Source: Saccharomycopsis fibuligera x Saccharomycopsis cf. fibuligera
Taxonomy: Eukaryota > Ascomycota > Saccharomycetes > Ascoideales > Saccharomycopsidaceae
Assembly: GCA_001936135.1 (NCBI GenBank)
Contig: CP012818.1
Location: forward strand, 2,418,001 to 2,482,000
Direction of reading: 5' to 3'
Length of the DNA stretch: 64,000 bases
The position numbers and the translations under genes are program-made. Of this stretch, positions 55,847-64,000 are shown one piece after another (position 1 is the stretch's first letter; every line of letters begins with the position of its first letter). Under the pieces are notes generated by a model. That model had not been told where the DNA came from and did no database searches. It saw nothing but the letters and a program-made list of their open reading frames with translations.

Positions 55847-55950
55847 CATTTATCTCATCTCATTTCATGTATTTTAGTTATTGTTATTACTATCATTTCT
55901 TAGTACTTTTTATTACCATTATAAATTATTATTATTATTATTATTATTAT
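55700..55950. repeat. compound ATC/ATT microsatellite
   Basis: A run of TTATCA and TTATTATCA units of about 100 bp, then (TTA)n of about 50 bp, then non-repeat DNA and a second (ATT)n of about 28 bp near 55926-55953. It probably differs in length between strains. Confidence 0.85.
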
Positions 55951-56804
55951 TTTAACCTTATTTTTATCTTCTATCTCTGTTTCTATCATTATAATCAAAA
56001 ATTTTGTTCATCCGTGTTTTTTTCCTTTTATATAAAATAATTGAAGAAGTTAAAATAAAGTATTGCTAAGCATTTGATCAATTTTATTTATCATTAGCAT
56101 TACCAATTTTTAAAAGCCCAGATACACTACAAATTTCTGTCTAAAAGTCAAAGATACTGGTACTTATTTATAAGTGCTGAATACCACCTATTAAATTCTG
56201 GTATACCACTTTAACATGAATGCAAGTCGCAGCATAAATTCGACATGATGTTAAAATAAAATCAGAAGGCAAGTAAAAGAAAAATGAATAATCAATATTT
56301 ATATTTTAATTTATATGGTTATTGTTATGTTTATGTAGCCACAGGATTTCTCAACTTAGAAACAGCATAAAAAGTGCACAAAAAAGTCTTTTTACCTGAT
56401 ACTTTTCATTTTTGAACGATTGAAGCTTTTTTGAAGCACTATATTTGCTAATTATATACAGTGACAAGAAAACGCTATGGACAAAAATCTGTTACCATTA
56501 CGCTACCTGGAATGTAGTGATAAATTTTGATCTTAGACAGATTGCAATGAATGAAAAATGGCCAATGGTGAATGATGGATAGTGTATAGCAATAGACTAG
56601 CTGGCAGTTTTTGAGGGTATAGATCCTTAGATATTAATGAAACAGCCAAATTTTCATTATTGGTCAAAACAACCGAGCAGACATTTGCTTGAACTCGACA
56701 TAAAATCTCTCATGCCACGACACTCTTCTTTGACGAATCAACCGCAAGACGAAATCTCAAGAATGACAAGAAGGGATAAAGACTCAAAGAAGAGAACGAA
56801 TTGA

Positions 56805-57526
56805 TCAAAGCAATTTTTTATCTTGGTAACCTTTGGAAAAGTTCGGTACTCCTAATTGTTTCAAGTACCATAAGGTTCCTTCATTACTGTAAATAAAAAG
56901 ATCTTGCACCAATCCACTAACAAGTCCAATAGCCAAACTTTTCTTCATGATCAGCTTTGTTTGCAATTTGCTTAATTTTTCTAAGATAGTCACATTAGTA
57001 TGATGAAAACTTAAAGGAATGACGAGAAAAAAAATAGATAAAGTCAAAATAAAATAAATGCCGCTATTGCCATAATGAATAAATCACTGAAAAACATACT
57101 GTACTTTGCATAAGCAAAGGCTGCTACTCCGGTAGTTACCACCGTATTTAAAAAATCCACTTGTCCTCTGGCTTCATCAAGGAAAACCTCTAACCCAAAA
57201 TAACCCAATCCAATAGCTGTCAACTTGGTGGAAAATTTGAATCCGGAGACAATGCCATTCTTTATACAAACGTAGTTTTTCCGCTTATGATAAAAATACC
57301 ATCCACCAACGGTTCGTGGAAGCCTATGTGAATTTTCCGCTAAGTATACCAATGCTGAATTGGTGAAACCACGATAAAAGCCATCAAACATTCCGAAAAG
57401 GGCAGTTCCAGCGGCTATTCCTAGAAGTCTTGCCTCGGGACGAATCCCGAATCGCTGGTCATTGTCTTTGACATTTATTCTATCATTTTGACTAGGTTGT
57501 GGTTTGTCAGGAATGAATTCTGACAT
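56805..57526 (-). CDS. Tim17/22/23-family protein, TIMMDC1-like, one intron
   Basis: The gene is split. Exon 1 is 57526-57100 (142 codons plus one base). A 119-nt intron (57099-56981) begins GTATGT, has branch site TACTAAT at 57000-56994, and ends in TAG 13 nt later. Exon 2 is 56980-56805. The joined coding length is 603 nt, exactly 201 codons, giving 200 residues. Without splicing, exon 1 runs into a stop after 17 intron codons. The protein has Gly-rich membrane helices of the Tim17 superfamily (LLGIAAGTALFGMFDGFYRG at about 34-53) and GGWYFYHKRKNYVCIKNGIVSGFK at about 74-97. Its second half has VDFLNTVVTTGVAAF and LIMKKSLAIGLVSGLVQDLF. This order resembles TIMMDC1, a mitochondrial complex I assembly factor, and yeasts of this clade have complex I. 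The specific function is inferred. Confidence 0.75.
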
Positions 57527-58057
57527 TATGGATATTGCGTATTATATGGTTTTGCGTTAAAATTACGTAAAAGTATAGAGGTTTGAAAGGAAGTCGTGAA
57601 TGGTGGAGAATTTAGGAAGCATGATGATGAGAGTTATGATGATGATGGTGATGATAGTACTGTTTACTGTAGAAATTTTCTGTGGAGCAAAATCTAATGT
57701 TATGATACATGCATATATATACATATATATACATATATATACATAAATATATATACGCCCTACCAGCTTGTTTATTGCAATAAACTTGCACTCCACCACT
57801 GAGTCATATCTTCTTAGCATTTATACAATAAACTGCTAATGTTCAATAAGTGTTCAACTGTATTGTGTTTATAGATAACCGTCTTTCGGTCTACCTGTTT
57901 CTGCTGACGTTGAAAGGTTTGCAGCCCCGACGTAGTCATCCAAATTTCCATTTTAGCTTCAATATTACCAACCATCATTAGTGAATCAGTATATAACATT
58001 ATTATTACCAAATAGCATAAATTTTTACATAATCGTAAATATCAGAACGCTAGCTCA
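57527..58057. promoter_or_regulatory. divergent promoter, Tim17-family gene / COG4
   Basis: 530 bp between two divergent genes. It has a GATGAT trinucleotide stretch (about 57621-57657) and three to four copies of ATATATATAC (about 57713-57756). No credible ORF. Confidence 0.6.
57713..57756. repeat. 10-bp AT-rich tandem repeat (ATATATATAC)
   Basis: About four copies of a 10-bp unit with the last diverged. Located in the divergent promoter, 200 bp from the Tim17-family start and 300 bp from COG4. It may supply TATA-like sites to either gene. Confidence 0.75.
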
Positions 58058-60817
58058 ATGTCGGAACAATATTTGTCACTGGATAGCTTGCTGGCTCAAC
58101 TAACCAGCATCATTTCAACATTTCATCAAATTTCCACTGAAGAAGAACTTATTCAATTATTGCATCAATTAAAGCAAATTGATACTGAAGTGAACTCCAA
58201 TCTAGACGATTTTATCAACAAAAAGCAACTCAATTATGAGAAAAATGATTTGAATTTAGATTTAGCCAAGACCGAACTATTGACTTCACTATCATCATCT
58301 TCATCGTTGATGAAGATTTTGTCTGATAGTTCCTACTTAGCAAGAAAGTTAACATACAAGGTTAAATATTTGGATTATGAACGACTTAGAGTACTAAAGA
58401 CAAAAGAATTCGTTCAGCATATCATCAATTTAAAGAAAAATATTTTACTTGTTCACGAATCACTAGAACAAAAAGATTGGGATACTGTCTCAAAGTCAAT
58501 TTCGTTTATTCTTCACGAGATTCCTTCGGACATTTTGACTAGTTCTAAATTTGCCGATATAATGATTCCAAGCTCGGAAATACCAGAAAGACCAGAAATC
58601 TTAGTGAAGCGATGGATTAATGATTTGAAACATTATTATGTGAAAGAATTCAAGAACGCGGTCACAAGTCGCGATATTGTTAAACTAACTAATTTTTTCT
58701 CATATTTTCCCATGATCAATGAATCAAAATTGGGTCTTAGTTGTTATTCTGATTTTATCAACAATATAATTGCTGATCAGGCTCGAAGTTTGTTAGTGGG
58801 GGCTCCACGAGATCGGATCAATTTTTATTCAGCTGCGATTATGAAATTATTTGAGATTGTTTCTAAAATTATAAATCAACATTCGAAAGTAATAATCATG
58901 CATTATGATACCGATGCAATGAGAACCATAATTGGTAAAATTCAAAGAGAAGTGGATTCTCAAGCCGGATTAATTACTGATACGTTTTGGGATGCTAGAA
59001 ATTTTGATAAGATTGTTCATGATATCAATAGTTATAATTTCCCCGTATTGAATGCGGTGCAGTCTGGTGGTGGTAGTACTACTAGTAACAATAATTATTA
59101 TTCCACCAGATCTACTAGTCCAATGGGAGACAGATCTGTTAGTCAAGCACATGGAAATGATAGTAATAACATTTACGATGATCCTATTGAACAACTTGTA
59201 TCAGTGGTGGAAATTGGTGATTATATTAATGAGATTGCTACATTATTGAATAGATGGTCACTTTACTGTGGATTCATTGCCATCAAATGGAAAGAGTATT
59301 CAACTGCTTCTAATACTAAGATAACCGACAATAATAGCAATGATGTTAACAGCAAAGATTCAAATTACTTGCAATTAGTAGAACCATTATTAGAAAGTTC
59401 ATTTTTAACGAAGATCGAAATCAAACTAGTCCCATGTTTTAATAACTTGGCTAATTACTATTTGAAAAAATCTTTAGAGAAGTCATACAAAATGGAAGAA
59501 TTACCAAATTTGGCAGAACTAATTAAACCATTCTTGAGAAATACTACAGCTGCCACCAACAGCAGCAGTGAAAAATCCGGTGTTAGCGGGATAATACCAG
59601 CGCCGCTTTCATTAACGGAGCAAGAAGACTTTAAACCATTGGAAACCCCGCCAATGTCGTCAATAGTTGAAGATTTAATAATTATTCTTAACACGATCTT
59701 GACTAATGGGATAGAAACTGGTCAGCCAATATTGCTACGAAACTTGATCAATGATACTAGTAAAATCTTGAGTAAGTATTTCTTTAAGACAATGACTATC
59801 AAGTTAAAAGATTCACAACCTCGACAAGGCACAAACTTACTCAATATTGGAAACAGTATCAACAGTAATAGCGCAAATAACCACAATAGTCTAACTAGCG
59901 GCGGCGGTAAAGATCCAAACAGAAGCGTGATTACAGGAAATTTGGCCAGTTTAAGAAACAACAATGAGAGCAATAATGGTGGTGGCACTAATAGTGATGC
60001 CCCACAAGGGGTACTTTCTAATATGTTTCTTCGTGGCGCTAGTGCATTATCGTTGGGAATAAATGATGAGTTGAAGTTGACTAATTATATCGTTTATTTT
60101 AATTCTGTGTGCATGTTTAGAAGCTATTTTAATAGACTTATCACAAATTTAACTAATTATAACCGTGGTAATAACACTACGTATAGTGATGGCGATAGTG
60201 GCAATAAAAGATCCATTTTGGAGGCTAATTTTAGGTTCGGTACAGATGTGGAAAAGCTCAAAGAGTTGTTCAATTCGAATTTAGTCGCTCCAGTGAACAA
60301 GAACTACGAATTGATTCTCAAAGAGTATACTGAGATTTTATACAATCAAATTTTCAAAAATAAAATTAAGTCCATATTGAATGATTTTTTCTCATATTCT
60401 AATAGTTATTTAATAGATAGCAGCTCAAACACTACTATTAGCAACATTGAAATTAAAAAATTTATTAAGAGTTGGCTAACGTTGATCAAACCATATTATC
60501 GCATATTATCCTCAGAAATATTCGCCACTTTGGATAGAATTATTGTTGATCTTGTGGTAGAAATTATTGAAAAAAAAATTTGGCTACTTAACAAAAAAAT
60601 TAATTTGCTCGGGGTGCTTAAATTAGAAAAAGATGTTAGTGCAGTGATTAACGAAGTTACAAAGAATAATTACAGCTTAAGAGAACGATTTATTAGAATT
60701 ACTCAAATCATTATGATTATGGGGTTTGATGATGAGGTTGAAGAAGAGGAAATGGACTGGATATTAACTAATAACGAAAGAAGAAAAGCACGCTATTTAC
60801 GAATTGATAGAAACTAG
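58058..60817 (+). CDS. COG4: conserved oligomeric Golgi complex subunit 4
   Basis: Cog4 is part of lobe A of the COG tethering complex, which captures retrograde vesicles at the Golgi and binds SNAREs. The protein has 919 residues (861 in S. cerevisiae). A coiled-coil N-terminus (LLAQLTSIISTFHQISTEEE and LIQLLHQLKQIDTEVNSNLD) precedes a RINT1/COG-like helical body with YLARKLTYKVKYLDYERLRV near 103, FADIMIPSSEIPERPEILVK near 169 and NVCMFRSYFNRLITN-like text near 685. Two low-complexity Asn/Ser/Gly insertions lie at about 343-370 and 597-645. The C-terminal end (ITQIIMIMGFDDEVEEEEMD) is well conserved in COG4 (GLR-binding and salt-bridge region). Divergent from the Tim17-family gene. Confidence 0.88.
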   Translation: MSEQYLSLDSLLAQLTSIISTFHQISTEEELIQLLHQLKQIDTEVNSNLDDFINKKQLNYEKNDLNLDLAKTELLTSLSSSSSLMKILSDSSYLARKLTYKVKYLDYERLRVLKTKEFVQHIINLKKNILLVHESLEQKDWDTVSKSISFILHEIPSDILTSSKFADIMIPSSEIPERPEILVKRWINDLKHYYVKEFKNAVTSRDIVKLTNFFSYFPMINESKLGLSCYSDFINNIIADQARSLLVGAPRDRINFYSAAIMKLFEIVSKIINQHSKVIIMHYDTDAMRTIIGKIQREVDSQAGLITDTFWDARNFDKIVHDINSYNFPVLNAVQSGGGSTTSNNNYYSTRSTSPMGDRSVSQAHGNDSNNIYDDPIEQLVSVVEIGDYINEIATLLNRWSLYCGFIAIKWKEYSTASNTKITDNNSNDVNSKDSNYLQLVEPLLESSFLTKIEIKLVPCFNNLANYYLKKSLEKSYKMEELPNLAELIKPFLRNTTAATNSSSEKSGVSGIIPAPLSLTEQEDFKPLETPPMSSIVEDLIIILNTILTNGIETGQPILLRNLINDTSKILSKYFFKTMTIKLKDSQPRQGTNLLNIGNSINSNSANNHNSLTSGGGKDPNRSVITGNLASLRNNNESNNGGGTNSDAPQGVLSNMFLRGASALSLGINDELKLTNYIVYFNSVCMFRSYFNRLITNLTNYNRGNNTTYSDGDSGNKRSILEANFRFGTDVEKLKELFNSNLVAPVNKNYELILKEYTEILYNQIFKNKIKSILNDFFSYSNSYLIDSSSNTTISNIEIKKFIKSWLTLIKPYYRILSSEIFATLDRIIVDLVVEIIEKKIWLLNKKINLLGVLKLEKDVSAVINEVTKNNYSLRERFIRITQIIMIMGFDDEVEEEEMDWILTNNERRKARYLRIDRN

Positions 60818-61209
60818 AAAATTGAAGATTTTGAGTTAAGACAGGAAGGAAGTGGGAGTAACGATAAGAGGCGAGAAGGCAAAAAGAACTCGGTAGGAAG
60901 GAAGAAAGAAGAAGAATAATAAATAGGATAGTTAGGTGAAATGAAAAGCTTCTTGCTGTAGCAAAATATTTGATGGATTGAATTTTGTGAATAGCTGGCG
61001 CATTTGTACAATTGTTTATTGATATGTGTTGTCGAATGTACTTCAAATCATCATCCGTTCAATGGTATAGACTTCTCTTGTGCAAAAGGGTGTGCATAGT
61101 TCTTGTTGCTGCTGCTGGTGCTGCCCTTGCTTTTCATATATATCATATTGTCATAAAAAAATTATATTGCCATAAAGTAATATAACATTTAAATGCACAA
61201 TCAATTTTT
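60818..61209. other. intergenic region between convergent COG4 and retropepsin-like gene
   Basis: About 390 bp, GA-rich on the plus strand next to COG4 (60830-60925), then AT-rich. No credible ORF; presumably the 3' flanks of both genes. Confidence 0.6.
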
Positions 61210-61734
61210 TTATTTCTTTTTAGCGAAAGGATAAAAATTCCCAGTAGGCCAATCAAACATATTACCATATTTTTTCAAAAATGGTACGCCAACAAGCATT
61301 TCATACCTATCCAATTTGCCAAACATTATTGCATCAACTTGCTCTTTCCATAAATCTTTTTCATCCTCGGGATTCTTGAATGTAAGTTTCAACCTAGTAT
61401 AATACTTGACGTTAGAATTGTCTTTGGCAATAGACGAATTAATACTATAAACGTCTCCAAGAGAGTGGATTTCCACATCATTGTCATCCTTAGATGGATT
61501 AGCTAAGAGCAATTTATCCACTAATTCTGTAGATATGCAATTTACAGTGCTTCCTGAATCTACCATTGCTTTAACTTTGACATTATTTATCAAAAAGGAA
61601 ATCTCGTAACATTCATTAGTGGTTTCGAAGCCATTAATGTTGAGAGTTTTGCCATAGGTGTCCTGGCCACCATGGTTCTTGTGTTCCAAAACCTCAACAA
61701 TCCTGTCTTTGTCTTTTTTATCGCCAACTGCCAT
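61210..61734 (-). CDS. free-standing retropepsin-like gene (Ty3/gypsy-type protease domain)
   Basis: A 174-residue ORF, ATG to stop, built around a single retropepsin-like domain. The active-site block AMVDSGSTVNCISTELV lies at about 56-72 and the C-terminal block EMLVGVPFLKKYGNMFDWPT at about 144-163. The latter matches the 'LG..WL..H...IDW' region of Ty3/gypsy proteases. N-terminal residues 1-40 are Lys/Asp-rich. No gag, reverse transcriptase, integrase or LTR is visible on either side. It looks whole as an ORF and has no visible breaks. The most likely reading is an old element-derived protease domain kept by the host, comparable in principle to other domesticated retropepsins (DSG motif). 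It is alternatively an isolated remnant that happens to be open. Age cannot be set; the absence of flanking element parts suggests it is old. Confidence 0.7.
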   Translation of the reverse strand: MAVGDKKDKDRIVEVLEHKNHGGQDTYGKTLNINGFETTNECYEISFLINNVKVKAMVDSGSTVNCISTELVDKLLLANPSKDDNDVEIHSLGDVYSINSSIAKDNSNVKYYTRLKLTFKNPEDEKDLWKEQVDAIMFGKLDRYEMLVGVPFLKKYGNMFDWPTGNFYPFAKKK

Positions 61735-62405
61735 GATACACTTTGTGGTGCAATGTGCCCCAAAATATAAACAGAGTACTATCCGGAGTATACTTTTGAA
61801 AATGAAGAATGATTGTACGTGTATTTGACTCTTTTTGTAAGAAAAGAAGCAATTTTAGCAATAAGCGATGTGGAACCCTGTGGCGTGAAGAAATTTAATC
61901 GAGTGGATTTTTTTGAGTGTTTTTATTTCATTTACTCAATGTCGTTTTGAAAGGGGAGAGTGTAATACACAGCCAGAATAATTTAGGTTCTTACAGTGGA
62001 GTTAGTCAGAGTTTTTGTCAGTTGGATAACTGAAGTAAAATCTGATTGATAGTTATTCTTGCGAAAGGAGCAGCGTCACTACTCAAATAGCAATCAAACG
62101 TTGCTTGCTGCATAACAATGCAGGATAGTAGACGCTGCATAACGGCCAACATTAATATTCAATTTATTTCTTTCTATGACATCTGCCAACATCCTGATAT
62201 CAATTAATATTTATAGACACTTGATTGTCTAGACAGTTTAGTGAATTACTAGAAGGAAACATTATATACTTCACTATTTAATGTGTTTGGCTGCAAGGTA
62301 CATGAATTGCACAAAAAAGCCTCGCAAAAGTGTAGAAAAGATTAGAAGCTGTTAGACGTAAACCATATAGTTCAATGTTTCTTTATTATCGCTATTGTTA
62401 TAATA

Positions 62406-62440
<35 letters not shown>

Positions 62441-63053
62441 TATTATCATTCCTTAGAATACAGGAATTCGTACTATATTTATTATTAAAATTGTTATTAT
62501 TATCACAGTTATTAGGAAGATCACTACTAGAAACAGATATACAAATGCCCTATTTGGCAGTAAACCTCAAACTATTATTTTAGTCTCTCTAATGCTCACT
62601 TTAAACTTCGTGTAGTAATTAGCCAGTAAAAGTTTAAATAGCTACTGTTTTGGATTCTATAATAATTAAGCAATAATAGAGAACTTTAACTAATTTCCTG
62701 CTGGTATTTTTCATTTTTGTTATTAGTAGGATTTTTATGGGATATTGATATTAATTAGGGGATAGTCAACAAACTGCCTTTAAATTATAATATATATATA
62801 TAAATATATATCTTTAATTTTTCGAAAGATTGTGCTCAATTAATAATTCTATACTAGGAAGGAATTTTTCCGAAATTCAAAGGGTGTAATCTGCATAAAT
62901 TCCACTACTTTTTTCTATTGACTGAATATATGCCGGTGCAATTACAGTTACAGATTACTAGATATGCATCAATATTAAACTCCTACCATATCAAATTTCA
63001 TAAAGTATGCTACTCATGTCATTATAATCCTAATCTATATTAGCATTTCCCAC
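61735..63053. other. 1.3-kb intergenic region, retropepsin-like gene promoter / RRP46 3' side
   Basis: No credible ORF. It has a T-run of about 31 at 62409-62439, AT-rich DNA around 62780-62815 (TATATATA), and two copies of GCTGCATAAC at about 62108 and 62133. TAGACA at about 62214 is inverted as TGTCTA at about 62226. No LTR-like direct repeat was seen. Confidence 0.6.
62409..62439. repeat. poly(T) tract, about 31 nt
   Basis: Uninterrupted T homopolymer about 670 bp upstream of the retropepsin-like gene start. Confidence 0.85.
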
Positions 63054-63740
63054 TCATACGCTGGCAAATGCAAACTTTCGCTCAACATTCTCTGCTGCTG
63101 TTGCTCTTATTATCTCGCTAAGCTCTTGAGCCCTTTGTGCTGCAACGTCTAGCACTTTAAACAATTTTTTTTCACTAAATCGGCCCAAATTTTCCGAAAG
63201 CAAAATTTCATCTACTTGATTATTCTTGATTGAATATACCACCAAATGTTTACTTTTGCTTTTCGCCACTTGTTCTTCGGTAGCATCTGCTACAAGCTGA
63301 TTATCCAGAGTATACACCAACAAGTTTGAATTGAACAGCTTCAATATACTAATTCCTGCATCAATCAATGCCAATACTACTGCATTAATACACGAGTTTA
63401 ATTCAACCAATGGTTCTTCATAATGTGTTTCCACGTAATTGTTTTGGGCCTTTTCCAATATTTGTAAATTGATTTGAATCAACTGACGAGGATACAAGTT
63501 CCCGACCACCACATTGCTTAAAAAGCTGCGAATTTTATCTTCCATTAATTTTTCTCTTGTTCCCAGAGAGCCAATATCTGGTTTGATATTCACTTCGATG
63601 TATCCTGTCGTTGGTAGTTCCTGTCTTGGTTTGGCCTCTATTGGCCCGTTGATTCCACACATCACTTTCACCCCGTGGATCTTCACTTCTGAGCTTCCAT
63701 CAACATTATGAAGCACATCAGTTTTCGCTACAAGAGACAT
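63054..63740 (-). CDS. RRP46: RNA exosome core subunit Rrp46
   Basis: Rrp46 is one of six RNase PH-like ring subunits of the exosome, needed for rRNA, snoRNA and mRNA 3' processing. The frame is open to 63746 through TTG; I use the ATG at 63740 (MSLVAKTDVLHNVDGSSEV), giving 228 residues (223 in S. cerevisiae). The start matches S. cerevisiae Rrp46 (HVDGSSEF). GPIEAKPRQELPTTG at about 35-49, NLYPRQLIQINLQILE at about 78-93 and ELNSCINAVVLALIDAGI at about 108-125 are family signatures of the RNase PH fold. The fungal ring subunits lack phosphorolytic activity. A PAC-like site is upstream. Confidence 0.93.
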   Translation of the reverse strand: MSLVAKTDVLHNVDGSSEVKIHGVKVMCGINGPIEAKPRQELPTTGYIEVNIKPDIGSLGTREKLMEDKIRSFLSNVVVGNLYPRQLIQINLQILEKAQNNYVETHYEEPLVELNSCINAVVLALIDAGISILKLFNSNLLVYTLDNQLVADATEEQVAKSKSKHLVVYSIKNNQVDEILLSENLGRFSEKKLFKVLDVAAQRAQELSEIIRATAAENVERKFAFASV

Positions 63741-64000
63741 ATCCAATACTAGGTTCTTGTGTGGTTCTGGTATCTTGTAGTATTGGTTCGGTAAAGTTAT
63801 GAATCCTCCTACTAAATCCAGTAGCGATTCAGCAAATAGCTATTTTTATGTCATCTCATCCTTGAATGTTATAATTTTTCAGTCCACGTCTAAAAAGGCG
63901 ATTACCCGCGCATACATGCATCTGTGAAGCTGCTTTCCTACAACATGCGACAAACATCATAAGCCGGAACTATTCTGACAGCTGTGTAAGCGTCACGAAG
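63741..64000 (-). promoter_or_regulatory. RRP46 promoter with PAC-like element
   Basis: 260 bp to the window edge. CTCATC at about 63855-63860, which reads GATGAG on the RRP46 sense strand within GGATGAGATGA, lies about 115 bp before the ATG. This is the PAC core. No other gene is visible up to the window edge. Confidence 0.45.

Larger units (their letters stand above)
55270..56804. other. 1.5-kb microsatellite-rich intergenic region
   Basis: Between convergent ERO1 and the Tim17-family gene. It has a 30-bp tandem repeat (55401-55470), T-runs at about 55520-55548, and a block of ATC/ATT/TTA microsatellites from about 55700 to 55950. The rest (56040-56800) is AT-rich without a credible ORF. 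The codon-like frames over the microsatellites translate to Ile/Leu/Met repeats and are not genes. Confidence 0.65.

Noticed and set aside
1-64000. Search for clustered short repeats with spacers (CRISPR-like), rRNA, centromere or telomere repeats.
   Set aside because: Only simple tandem repeats and isolated inverted repeats were found. No array or telomeric motif is visible.

Overview
The window is nuclear DNA of a budding yeast, most likely of the CUG-Ser1 (Candida/Lodderomyces) clade. The genes are long and nearly intron-free, with Asn-, Gln- and Ser-rich insertions. The gene set includes factors that this clade keeps and Saccharomyces cerevisiae lacks or keeps in reduced form: a Tudor-SN protein, a TIMMDC1-like complex I assembly factor, and tandem FCY2-type permeases. 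Two in-frame CTG codons (NUP2 at 48547, LDB19 at 50086) fall where Ser fits the family better than Leu. The abundance of homopolymer tracts and low-complexity DNA suggests Lodderomyces or a close relative; this species guess is an inference. Protein letters quoted here use the standard code, so 'L' at a CTG codon is probably Ser.

Layout. 0-9 kb: a possible tiny membrane protein, a secreted aspartyl protease with a yapsin-like excision loop, the spliceosomal RRM protein HSH49, a 2-kb gene-poor stretch, tRNA-Thr(AGU), and the deadenylase CCR4. 9-17 kb: COQ2 (ubiquinone synthesis), LAS21/GPI7 (GPI anchor synthesis) and REI1 (60S maturation). 17-30 kb: Tudor-SN, an FLC-family membrane protein and the chromatin reader SNT2; the left two thirds of this block is clearly GC-rich and holds a 1.5-kb leader with stacked low-complexity tracts. 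30-38 kb: an intron-containing tRNA-Ile(AAU), the RNase MRP protein RMP1, a second tRNA-Thr(AGU), and two tandem purine-cytosine permeases. 38-49 kb: a small secreted protein with an amphipathic C-terminus, REV1 (translesion polymerase), a 40-codon membrane ORF, and NUP2. 49-58 kb: the alpha-arrestin LDB19, the ER oxidase ERO1, and a Tim17-family gene that is only readable when a 119-nt intron is recognised. 58-64 kb: COG4, a free-standing retropepsin-like gene, and the exosome subunit RRP46.

There are no operons. Functional links are at pathway level. REI1, RMP1 and RRP46 all serve ribosome or RNA maturation, and all have a PAC-type GATGAG element upstream. ERO1, COG4, LAS21, FLC, LDB19 and the protease belong to the secretory or surface pathway. 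The least explained loci are the secreted peptide gene (39636-40007), the lone retropepsin-like gene (61210-61734), the 40-aa ORF (45162-45284), and the upstream micro-ORFs that touch the starts of REV1 and LDB19. I saw no CRISPR array, bacterial DNA, rRNA gene or intact transposon. Single-base positions read by eye may be off by one or two.
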